The notes below the pieces were generated by a model. The model was not told the origin of the DNA and made no database searches. It was given only the letters and a program-made list of their open reading frames with translations. Made by a program: the position numbers and the translations under genes. From NCBI GenBank assembly GCA_900545535.1, contig UQZN01000005.1:62001-126000 (forward strand): a stretch of DNA of 64,000 nucleotides. Direction: 5' to 3'. Below are positions 57,749 to 64,000 of the stretch, piece by piece; positions within the stretch are counted from its first letter, which is position 1; the number at the start of each line of letters is the position of its first letter. The DNA is from an uncultured Phascolarctobacterium sp. (lineage in GTDB: Bacteria > Bacillota > Negativicutes > Acidaminococcales > Acidaminococcaceae).

Positions 57749-57770
57749 TTACACTAAAAACATAAAGTAT

Positions 57771-57831
57771 ACACTATTTGACGCTAAATTTGATAAATAG
57801 TGTTGATTATATATGTTTTTTTTGCTATAGT
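57771..57831 (+). promoter_or_regulatory. Promoter of the structural hydrogenase operon with overlapping 9-bp inverted repeat
   Basis: TTGATT (57803-57808), 17-nt spacer, TATAGT (57826-57831). ACACTATTT (57771-57779) and AAATAGTGT (57795-57803) form a perfect 9-bp inverted repeat with a 15-nt spacer whose right arm touches the -35, a likely operator. It does not look like a Rex site (TTGTGAA...TTCACAA). Confidence 0.7.
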
Positions 57832-57872
57832 AGTATTCGTACATTAAAGTTTAGGGAAATGGAGAGTGTACT

Positions 57873-58370
57873 ATGAATATGGTTGACAAAAGATGCAGTT
57901 GCTGCGGCGGAGAAAATCCTGAGAAGGTGCAGATCGATGCTATTCTGGCCAAATATCAGGGAAAAAAAGGATCTTTGATCCCGATTTTGCAGGAAGTACA
58001 GGCTCTGTACAATTATTTGCCTAAGGACGCTTTAGAGTACATTGCTTCAAGTACGGGAACGCCTATTGCGCAAATTTACGGTGTTGTTACTTTTTATTCC
58101 CAGTTCCATCTTAATCCGCGCGGACGCAATATTATCCGTGTTTGTCAGGGGACTGCCTGCCATGTGCGCGGCGGTAAAGTTATTTTGCAGACTATTGAAA
58201 AAGAACTTGGCATCAAGGCCGGACATACTACGGAAGATCTGCGTTTTACCCTGGAAACTGTTGCCTGTATCGGCGCCTGTGGTTTGGCTCCGGTTATGCA
58301 GGTCAACGAAGATACTCACGGACGTCTGACTCCGGATAAGCTGGCACCTATTTTGGCTAAATATCAATAA
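57873..58370 (+). CDS. hndA: NAD(P)-reducing/bifurcating [FeFe] hydrogenase subunit A (NuoE-like)
   Basis: The 165-residue thioredoxin-like [2Fe-2S] protein has the NuoE pattern: KKGSLIPILQEVQALYNYLP, YGVVTFYSQFHLNPRG and the cluster ligands CQGTACHVRGG (C-x4-C) and CIGACGLAP (C-x3-C). A short Cys-rich start CSCCGG is additional. It transfers electrons in the flavin module with the NuoF-like subunit. First gene of the structural hyd operon. Confidence 0.92.
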   Translation: MNMVDKRCSCCGGENPEKVQIDAILAKYQGKKGSLIPILQEVQALYNYLPKDALEYIASSTGTPIAQIYGVVTFYSQFHLNPRGRNIIRVCQGTACHVRGGKVILQTIEKELGIKAGHTTEDLRFTLETVACIGACGLAPVMQVNEDTHGRLTPDKLAPILAKYQ

Positions 58371-58375
58371 TAATC

Positions 58376-58930
58376 ATGCGTGAATTGTCTTTGCATATTC
58401 TTGATTTAGCGCAGAATTCCATAGAAGCCGGAGCCCGTAACGTAATAATTGAAATAAATGAAAATGAAAATGGTTTTTTTGTTTTTCGTATCAGTGATGA
58501 TGGACATGGCATGAGCGAAGAAATGCTGCAGAAGATCCGTGATCCTTTTGTGACCACACGTACTACGCGTAAAGTTGGTATGGGTATACCGTTCATGGAC
58601 ATGGTCACGAAACAATGCGGAGGGCATTTGCGTATCCAATCACGTAAAGGTGAAGGCACAGTCGTAGAAGCTGCTTTTGCGAAGGATAATATCGACCGGC
58701 CGCCTTTAGGCGATATCGTGTCAAGTATCAAAGTGCTGCTGGTAGGCACTCCGGAGCTGGAATTGCAGTTCATCTATAAAATAGGTGCCGCCGGATTTGA
58801 AGTTGATACAAAAACTATCAGGTCGCTCCTTGGAGATGAAGCAGATTTCACAAGACCTGAGGTTTATACGTGGCTTGAGGAATATTTAAAACAGGAAATA
58901 TCGCGGTTGCGGTGTGAGCAGGAGGTATAA
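58376..58930 (+). CDS. GHKL ATP-binding protein within the hydrogenase operon
   Basis: The 184-residue protein has a histidine-kinase-like ATPase domain: N-box LDLAQNSIEAGA (about 10-21), G1 SDDGHGM, G2 VGMGIPFMD and a GEGTVVEA strand. It lacks any sensor or phosphoacceptor His domain. The C-terminal approximately 65 residues form a separate small domain. Proteins of this kind occur between hydrogenase subunit genes in Clostridia and Thermotoga; the function is unknown. It lies between hndA and hndB with gaps of 5 and 1 nt. Confidence 0.85.
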   Translation: MRELSLHILDLAQNSIEAGARNVIIEINENENGFFVFRISDDGHGMSEEMLQKIRDPFVTTRTTRKVGMGIPFMDMVTKQCGGHLRIQSRKGEGTVVEAAFAKDNIDRPPLGDIVSSIKVLLVGTPELELQFIYKIGAAGFEVDTKTIRSLLGDEADFTRPEVYTWLEEYLKQEISRLRCEQEV

Positions 58931-58931
58931 A

Positions 58932-59300
58932 ATGAAAACGTTGGAAGATTTGAAGGCTTTGCGCGAAAAATTGAAGGCGGATATGAAAGTGCGCCAAAAC
59001 GACGGTACCAAAATAATCATTGGGATGGGCACCTGTGGTATTGCAGCTGGTGCGCGCGAGGTGATGACTGCTATTTTGAATGAACTTGCAGTGCGTAAAC
59101 TCACTGATGTTCAGGTACAGCAGACAGGCTGCATCGGTATGTGTGAAAAAGAAGTCCTGGTAGATGTTGTTCGCCCGGGCGAGCCGCGGATTACTTATGG
59201 CAAAGTAAAACCTGAGGACGTGAAAAAGATCATTGCAGAACATGTTGTCAATGGCCGTATTGTCGAAGAGATGGTCGTAGGCAAAATTATGCAGGACTGA
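58932..59300 (+). CDS. hndB: [2Fe-2S] thioredoxin-like hydrogenase subunit B
   Basis: ATG 58932 with GGAGG upstream gives 122 residues. A helical start (LEDLKALREKLKADM) leads into a thioredoxin-like ferredoxin domain with TCGIAAGAREV and TGCIGMCEKEVLVDV supplying Cys ligands. It corresponds to HndB of the NADP-reducing hydrogenase and to the equivalent small subunit of bifurcating hydrogenases. It lies directly upstream of the NuoF-like gene. Confidence 0.9.
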   Translation: MKTLEDLKALREKLKADMKVRQNDGTKIIIGMGTCGIAAGAREVMTAILNELAVRKLTDVQVQQTGCIGMCEKEVLVDVVRPGEPRITYGKVKPEDVKKIIAEHVVNGRIVEEMVVGKIMQD

Positions 59301-59326
59301 TTTGATAAGATTTGGAGGGAAAGCAT

Positions 59327-61117
59327 ATGCAGCACATTAGAGCACACGTCCTTATTTGCGGAGGTACAGGATGTAAATCTGCCGGTTCCAAGGAAGTACA
59401 GCTTGCTTTTAGCCGTGCTATTGAAGCCAAAGGTCTGAGCGATGAAGTAATGGTAGTGGAAACGGGCTGTCATGGATTTTGTGAACATGGCCCGCTGGTT
59501 ATAGTGTACCCTGAAGGCACATTTTACTGCCGGGTTAAGGCTGAGGATGCGGAAGAAATCGTTGAAAGCCATTTGTTTAAAGGACGCATTGTTGAACGGC
59601 TGCTTTACCATGAGCCGCTGACTCATGAAAGTATACCTAATTATTCGGAAATCAATTTTTATAAAAAACAGCACCGGCTGGTTTTAGCAAACTGCGGCGC
59701 TATCAACCCTGAACAAATCGAAGAATATATTGCTGTCGGCGGTTATGAAGCTTTGGCTAAAGCCGTAACTACTATGAGTCCGGAAGATGTTATTGAAGAA
59801 ATCAAAAAGTCTGGACTGCGTGGCCGCGGCGGCGGTGGTTTTCCTACAGGAATGAAATGGCAGTTTGCCAAAGCGTCTGTCAGTGATAAGAAATATGTTA
59901 TCTGTAACGCTGATGAAGGCGATCCGGGCGCGTTTATGGATAGAAGCGTTTTAGAAGGCGACCCGCATAAGATTTTGGAAGGTATGGCTATCTGCGGTTA
60001 TGCCATAGGCGCTGATGAAGGTTATATTTATGTGCGTGCTGAATATCCGCTGGCTATCAAACGCCTGCGCATAGCTATTGAACAGGCTGAAGCGATGGGA
60101 CTGCTGGGTGATAACATCTTTGGTTCCGGGTTCAATTTTAAACTGCATATCAAAGAAGGCGCCGGTGCTTTCGTCTGCGGTGAAGAAACTGCGTTGATGG
60201 CGTCAATAGAGGGTAAACGCGGCATGCCGCGTCCGCGGCCGCCGTTTCCGGCGGTTGCCGGACTTTGGGGCAAGCCTACCAATATCAATAATGTGGAAAC
60301 TTTTGGTAATGTGGCTACTATTATTACTAATGGAGCTGACTGGTATGCCGGCTTTGGCACGGAAAAATCCAAAGGTACCAAAGTATTTGCTCTGACTGGT
60401 AAAATAAATAATACCGGTTTGGCTGAAGTTCCTATGGGTATTACTATGCGCGAGATCATTTATGACATCGGCGGAGGTATTACCGGCGGTAAGAAATTTA
60501 AAGCGGTACAGATCGGCGGACCGTCTGGCGGCTGCCTGCCGGAAGCGATGCTGGATCTGTCCGTAGATTATGATTCCCTGATCGCAGCCGGTGCCATGAT
60601 GGGTTCCGGTGGATTGGTTGTTATGGATGAAGACACCTGTATGGTTGACGTAGCAAAATTTTTCCTCAATTTTACTCAGTCTGAATCCTGCGGTAAATGT
60701 ACTCCCTGCCGTGAAGGTACTAAACGTATGCTGGAAATCCTGACTCGTATCACTGAAGGCCAGGGCAGGGAAGGCGATATAGAGCTTTTGGAAGAACTGG
60801 CCAGAAATATTAAAGAGACGGCTTTATGCGGGCTTGGCCAAACTGCGCCTAATCCTGTGTTGAGTACTTTGAAATATTTCCGGCATGAGTATGAAGCGCA
60901 TATCAAAGAGAAGCGCTGTCCTGCCGGTGCCTGTGAGAAACTTGCCAATTACGAGATCACAGATGCATGCAGAGGCTGCGGCTTATGCGCACGCCAGTGC
61001 CCGGTTAATGCGATTTCCGGGGAAATTAAAAAGAAACACGTTATTGACGTAACTAAATGTATAAAATGCGGTGCCTGCATGGCGGCTTGTCCGTTCAAGG
61101 CCATTACTAAGGGTTAA
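59327..61117 (+). CDS. hndC: Bifurcating [FeFe] hydrogenase NuoF-like flavin subunit
   Basis: ATG 59327 with GGAGGG upstream gives 596 residues. An N-terminal [2Fe-2S] thioredoxin-like domain (CGGTGCKSAG; CHGFCEHGP) precedes the NuoF core, with the NAD-binding GRGGGGFPTGMKW (about 168-180), the FMN-binding NADEGDPGAFMDR and GEETAL. The 4Fe-4S motif ESCGKCTPCREG follows. Two C-terminal ferredoxin clusters, CRGCGLCARQCP and CIKCGACMAACP, end the protein. This is the site where NAD(P)H and ferredoxin electrons are combined or split. Confidence 0.95.
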   Translation: MQHIRAHVLICGGTGCKSAGSKEVQLAFSRAIEAKGLSDEVMVVETGCHGFCEHGPLVIVYPEGTFYCRVKAEDAEEIVESHLFKGRIVERLLYHEPLTHESIPNYSEINFYKKQHRLVLANCGAINPEQIEEYIAVGGYEALAKAVTTMSPEDVIEEIKKSGLRGRGGGGFPTGMKWQFAKASVSDKKYVICNADEGDPGAFMDRSVLEGDPHKILEGMAICGYAIGADEGYIYVRAEYPLAIKRLRIAIEQAEAMGLLGDNIFGSGFNFKLHIKEGAGAFVCGEETALMASIEGKRGMPRPRPPFPAVAGLWGKPTNINNVETFGNVATIITNGADWYAGFGTEKSKGTKVFALTGKINNTGLAEVPMGITMREIIYDIGGGITGGKKFKAVQIGGPSGGCLPEAMLDLSVDYDSLIAAGAMMGSGGLVVMDEDTCMVDVAKFFLNFTQSESCGKCTPCREGTKRMLEILTRITEGQGREGDIELLEELARNIKETALCGLGQTAPNPVLSTLKYFRHEYEAHIKEKRCPAGACEKLANYEITDACRGCGLCARQCPVNAISGEIKKKHVIDVTKCIKCGACMAACPFKAITKG

Positions 61118-61135
61118 GGGAGGATTATAATAGAT

Positions 61136-62860
61136 ATGGAAATGATTACCTTAACGATCAATGGGCAGACTGTACAGGCCCCTAAAAATGCTACGATTCT
61201 TGAAGCGGCACGTTCTGCCGGCATTCATATCCCTACGCTTTGCCATCATCCGGAACTTGCCCCGGAAGGCGCCTGCAGACTGTGCGTCGTAGAAGCGTCC
61301 GGTGCCCGTACGCTTGTTGCCTCCTGCGTTTATCCGGTTGCGGAAGGCATGGTTGTAAAAACCAATACTGATAAAGTTCGTGCAGCCAGAAGGATGGTTG
61401 TGGAACTGCTGCTGGCCAATCATCCGAAAGACTGCCTGTCCTGTCAGAAGAGCGGCGACTGTGAACTGCAGAAAATAGCTGCGGATCTGGGCCTGCGCAA
61501 GATCAGGTTTGAGGGCGGTGCCCGGAAGGCGCATACTATTGATGCCAGCAATCCCTGTCTGGTGCGTGATCAGGAAAAATGTATTTTGTGCGGACGCTGC
61601 ATACGTGTTTGCCGTGATGTGCAGGGAATGAGCGTTTACAGCTTTGCTGAACGTGGATTTGATACTATCGTCTCGACTGCATTTGAGCAGGATCTTGGTA
61701 AAGTAGAATGTTCTTACTGCGGACAATGCGCGAGTGTTTGTCCGACTGGTGCTATAGTGGAAAAAGACGATACTGAAAAAGTCTGGTCTGCTATCAATGA
61801 TCCTGATAAGATCGTCATTGTGCAAACTGCACCGGCGGTGCGCGTAGCTTTAGGCGAAGAACTGGATATGGAACCTGGTTCTATCGTTACTGGAAAAATG
61901 GTTGCGGCCTTGCGTAATCTTGGCTTCGACAAGATATTTGATACTAATTTCTCGGCCGATCTGACGATTATGGAAGAAGGGCATGAATTCCTTCACCGCC
62001 TGACTAATGGCGGCGTCTTGCCGATGATCACTTCCTGCAGTCCGGGCTGGGTCAATATGATCGAGCTTAAATATCCTGACTTATTGCCGCATCTTTCTTC
62101 TGCAAAATCTCCTCAGCAGATGTTTGGAGCTATTGCCAAGACTTATTATGCTGAAAAAGCAGGTATCGATCCGGCGAAGATAGTCAGTGTTTCGGTAATG
62201 CCCTGTACTGCTAAAAAGGCTGAAGCCGCACGTCCTGAAATGAACGCTTCCGGCTATCGTGATATCGATATTGTTATCACTACCAGAGAACTGGGGCGGA
62301 TGATCCGCGAAGCCGGACTTGATTTTAAACACTTACCGGAAGACAGCTATGATTCTCCTTTGGGGACAGGCACCGGCGCAGCTGTTATATTTGGTACTAC
62401 CGGCGGGGTAATGGAAGCCGCTCTGCGTACGGTTGCTGATGTTCTGACAGGTGAGGATCTAAAGGCTGTTGATTATAATGATGTACGTGGAATGGAACAG
62501 ACCCGTGAAGCGGAACTTACCATTGCGGGAAACACTGTAAAAATAGCGGTTGTCCATACTCTTGCTTCGGCGCGTAAGATGCTGGAGCGTGTCAGAGCAG
62601 GCGAAGCTGATTATCAGTTTATTGAGGTAATGGCCTGCCCGGGCGGCTGTATTGGCGGCGGCGGTCAGCCGATCCCTGTTAATGCGGAAATCAGAAAAGC
62701 CCGCAGGGAAGGCTTGTTCGATTGTGATAGTGCCAATGAGTTACGAAAATCACATGAAAACCCGGAAATTAAAGAGCTTTATGATACTTGGTTAGGTAAA
62801 CCTCTCGGAGAAAAAGCCCATAGTCTACTGCATACGCACTATCGCCAACAAGTGCGCTGA
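61136..62860 (+). CDS. hndD: [FeFe] hydrogenase catalytic subunit (group A, bifurcating type)
   Basis: The 574-residue protein has an N-terminal [2Fe-2S] plant-type ferredoxin domain (CRLCVVE), a His/Cys-liganded cluster (HPKDCLSCQKSGDC), two [4Fe-4S] motifs (CILCGRCIRVC; CSYCGQCASVCP) and the H-cluster domain. H-cluster loops are canonical: TSCSPGW (about 299), MPCTAKKAE (about 354) and EVMACPGGCIGGGGQP (about 498). It reversibly reduces protons with electrons from ferredoxin and NAD(P)H through HndA-C. A terminator follows at 62882. Confidence 0.97.
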   Translation: MEMITLTINGQTVQAPKNATILEAARSAGIHIPTLCHHPELAPEGACRLCVVEASGARTLVASCVYPVAEGMVVKTNTDKVRAARRMVVELLLANHPKDCLSCQKSGDCELQKIAADLGLRKIRFEGGARKAHTIDASNPCLVRDQEKCILCGRCIRVCRDVQGMSVYSFAERGFDTIVSTAFEQDLGKVECSYCGQCASVCPTGAIVEKDDTEKVWSAINDPDKIVIVQTAPAVRVALGEELDMEPGSIVTGKMVAALRNLGFDKIFDTNFSADLTIMEEGHEFLHRLTNGGVLPMITSCSPGWVNMIELKYPDLLPHLSSAKSPQQMFGAIAKTYYAEKAGIDPAKIVSVSVMPCTAKKAEAARPEMNASGYRDIDIVITTRELGRMIREAGLDFKHLPEDSYDSPLGTGTGAAVIFGTTGGVMEAALRTVADVLTGEDLKAVDYNDVRGMEQTREAELTIAGNTVKIAVVHTLASARKMLERVRAGEADYQFIEVMACPGGCIGGGGQPIPVNAEIRKARREGLFDCDSANELRKSHENPEIKELYDTWLGKPLGEKAHSLLHTHYRQQVR

Positions 62861-62881
62861 AAGTGCTAATTTGATACCACA

Positions 62882-62922
62882 AAACACCCCTTGAGTAGTC
62901 TATCTCAAGGGGTGTTTCTTTG
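62882..62922 (+). terminator. Terminator of the hydrogenase operon
   Basis: AAACACCCCTTGAG / CTCAAGGGGTGTTT hairpin followed by CTTTG. T-run is short but the stem is strong. Confidence 0.85.
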
Positions 62923-63051
62923 TAAATTGTAAAGAAAATGCTTGCCATGTTACAGTTTTACTGGTATCATATGAGATATAGCATTTAAATCCAAAATTGT
63001 TAAAAAAGTAAAAAAAGTAGCAATTTTGTCTAAAATTTACTGCTTTTTTTG

Positions 63052-63060
63052 TGGTATAAT
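63052..63060 (+). promoter_or_regulatory. Extended -10 promoter of the CoA-transferase transcript
   Basis: TGGTATAAT, i.e. TG-N-TATAAT, with no clear -35 at 17 nt. Transcription would start near 63067, giving a leader of about 400 nt. Confidence 0.6.
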
Positions 63061-63066
63061 GTATTT

Positions 63067-63450
63067 GGACACAAAAAGTTCAAAAAGAAATCACAATTGA
63101 AGTTTTTTTTGAAGGATTTTTTGTGAGGGCGTCGAAGTAAATTAAAGCAGAACTAAATATCAGGATATGTTTTAGCAGTTGGTAGACAGGAGAACATGGA
63201 TGTTCGACTGAAAGCTTTGCCTGCTGACAGTTTGCGATTCAGAGCGTAGCCACTTTGGATGGAAGTAAGCTGGCACTTGGCTATGTTTTGTTTTCGTAAA
63301 TCAAAACTTCTGAGTGCTCCTTTTTTATGGGTAAAATCTTATTCGGTAAAGAATAGTTTATGGTTTTATATTTGTTTTTTTTTACCGACTAAGTGTATTT
63401 TTTACTAGTGAGGTTAATAGACCTCATTGGCATTAGCCACAATTTGTTTT
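63067..63450 (+). ncRNA. Long structured leader with terminator upstream of the CoA-transferase gene (unknown class)
   Basis: Hairpins visible in order: CTAAATAT/ATATGTTTTAG (63153-63175), GAACA/TGTTC (63192-63205), GTAGCCA (63246-63252) with TGGCTAT (63278-63284). Next is a terminator-like structure, GCACT...GTTTTG / CAAAAC...AGTGC, followed by TCCTTTTTT (63273-63326). TCGGTAAA/TTTACCGA (63343-63388) encloses a T9 tract, and TGAGGT/ACCTCA follows near 63410-63425. The GTAGCCA-TGGCTAT pairing uses bases inside the terminator stem region, so the two may compete. No known riboswitch consensus was recognised. Confidence 0.5.
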
Positions 63451-63472
63451 ATTTACAAGGAGGAAGGTAAAC

Positions 63473-64000
63473 ATGATCGACATTAAAGATCGCGTATGCG
63501 AAGCAGTAGCCGGCAAAATTATGAGCGCCGAAGCAGCTGCAGAATTTGTAAAGGATGGCGACAACGTAGGTACCAGTGGTTTTACCCCGTCTGGTTATCC
63601 TAAAGCTGTGCCGCTTGCTCTGGCAGAAAAAGGCAAAAAAACTCCTTTCAAAATCAATGTTTGGACCGGCGCTTCTGTAGGCCCTGAAATGGATACCGCA
63701 ATGACTGAAGCTGGTATCGTTGACCGTCGTATGCCTTATCAAACTAATAACGACATGCGTAAAGCAATCAATAACGGTTCTGTAAAATACACTGACATGC
63801 ATCTGAGCCATGTTGCACAAATGACTCGTTATGGTTTTATGGAAAACCGCAGATGTGTTGACGTTGCTATTGTCGAAGCTTGCAAAATCATTGACCTTGG
63901 TAATGGTCAGGTTGGTTTGATTCCTACCACTTCCATGGGTAACTCCTCTTCTTATGTTCAATGCGCACCGAAAGTTATCGTTGAAGTAAATACTTCCCAA
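63473..64000 (+). CDS. Acetyl-CoA hydrolase/transferase family (succinate/propionate-type CoA-transferase), 3' truncated
   Basis: ATG 63473 with AAGGAGGAAGG upstream opens a frame that runs off the window (176 residues visible). It matches the N-terminal half of family I CoA-transferases such as Cat1 and Ach1: FVKDGDNVGTSGFTPSGYPK, then VWTGASVGPEMD, MPYQTNNDMRKAINNG and HLSHVAQMTRYGF. Such enzymes move CoA between succinyl-CoA, propionyl-CoA and acetate. Together with MutAB this supports succinate-to-propionate fermentation. The catalytic Glu lies beyond the window. It has a long structured leader. Confidence 0.9.
   Translation, partial: MIDIKDRVCEAVAGKIMSAEAAAEFVKDGDNVGTSGFTPSGYPKAVPLALAEKGKKTPFKINVWTGASVGPEMDTAMTEAGIVDRRMPYQTNNDMRKAINNGSVKYTDMHLSHVAQMTRYGFMENRRCVDVAIVEACKIIDLGNGQVGLIPTTSMGNSSSYVQCAPKVIVEVNTSQ

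Noticed and set aside
63067..63450. Leader of the CoA-transferase gene as RNase P RNA, tmRNA, SRP RNA or 6S RNA
   Set aside because: Diagnostic sequences of RNase P and tmRNA are absent; the GGATGGAAGTAAGC stretch only loosely resembles the SRP apical loop, and a single 6S-like rod does not form.

Overview
The window reads as chromosome from a diderm, B12-dependent, anaerobic Firmicute of the class Negativicutes, most likely close to Phascolarctobacterium/Acidaminococcaceae (inference from gene content; no database search was run). The evidence is an SLH-domain OmpM-type porin, autotransporters with C-terminal beta-barrels, clostridial-style promoters and T-box/B12 leaders, methylmalonyl-CoA mutase for succinate-to-propionate metabolism, an electron-bifurcating [FeFe] hydrogenase, and a CoA-transferase at the right edge.

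Layout. 1-5.0 kb: YqgF-like nuclease, a 5'-nucleotidase, cyclodeaminase, a monothiol thioredoxin-like protein and a Na/Pi cotransporter. 5.1-12.7 kb: tRNA-Gly, then the proteostasis block tig-clpP-clpX-lon-engB and an AbrB-family membrane protein. 12.8-19.8 kb: a long leader with a cobalamin riboswitch and two terminators, then mutA-mutB-meaB and two small unknown genes. 19.85-22.8 kb: a MATE exporter behind a CsoR-type operator, a convergent CsoR/InrS-like regulator with an H-C-H-C metal fingerprint, a second copy of the mutA-type B12 leader that has no gene behind it, and a sigma-70-like gene on the opposite strand. 22.9-31.0 kb is an accessory island: a type I toxin-antitoxin locus, a large inverted intergenic repeat, and two tandem autotransporter + GT8 glycosyltransferase cassettes around an XRE regulator. 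The second autotransporter is frameshifted by a deletion, and poly-G tracts suggest phase variation.

31.1-44.6 kb is rich in metal handling: a CDF exporter under a NiCo riboswitch, an M14 carboxypeptidase-like protein, a second MATE protein, a five-gene Nik/Dpp-type ABC importer under a compact cobalamin riboswitch (probably Co/Ni uptake), the OmpM porin, and a His-rich Zn/Cd/Co P-type ATPase behind an SmtB/ArsR-like operator. 44.7-54.4 kb: feoAB, an M23 peptidase with a bactofilin, T-box-controlled valS, folC and an O-antigen-ligase-like protein. 54.4-62.9 kb: a hydrogenase region with five accessory/regulatory genes followed by hndABCD-type bifurcating hydrogenase genes. 63.0-64.0 kb: a long structured leader with an intrinsic terminator in front of a truncated CoA-transferase gene.

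How it fits together. Propionate production by MutAB needs B12, and B12 needs cobalt. The window has B12-riboswitch control of mutAB and of a metal importer, NiCo-riboswitch control of a CDF exporter, and a CsoR/InrS-type sensor beside an exporter. The most unusual items are the duplicated B12 leader with its unexplained G-loop hairpin (one copy orphaned and antisense to a sigma-like gene), the paired autotransporter-GT8 cassettes with poly-G tracts, and the structured leader of the CoA-transferase gene.
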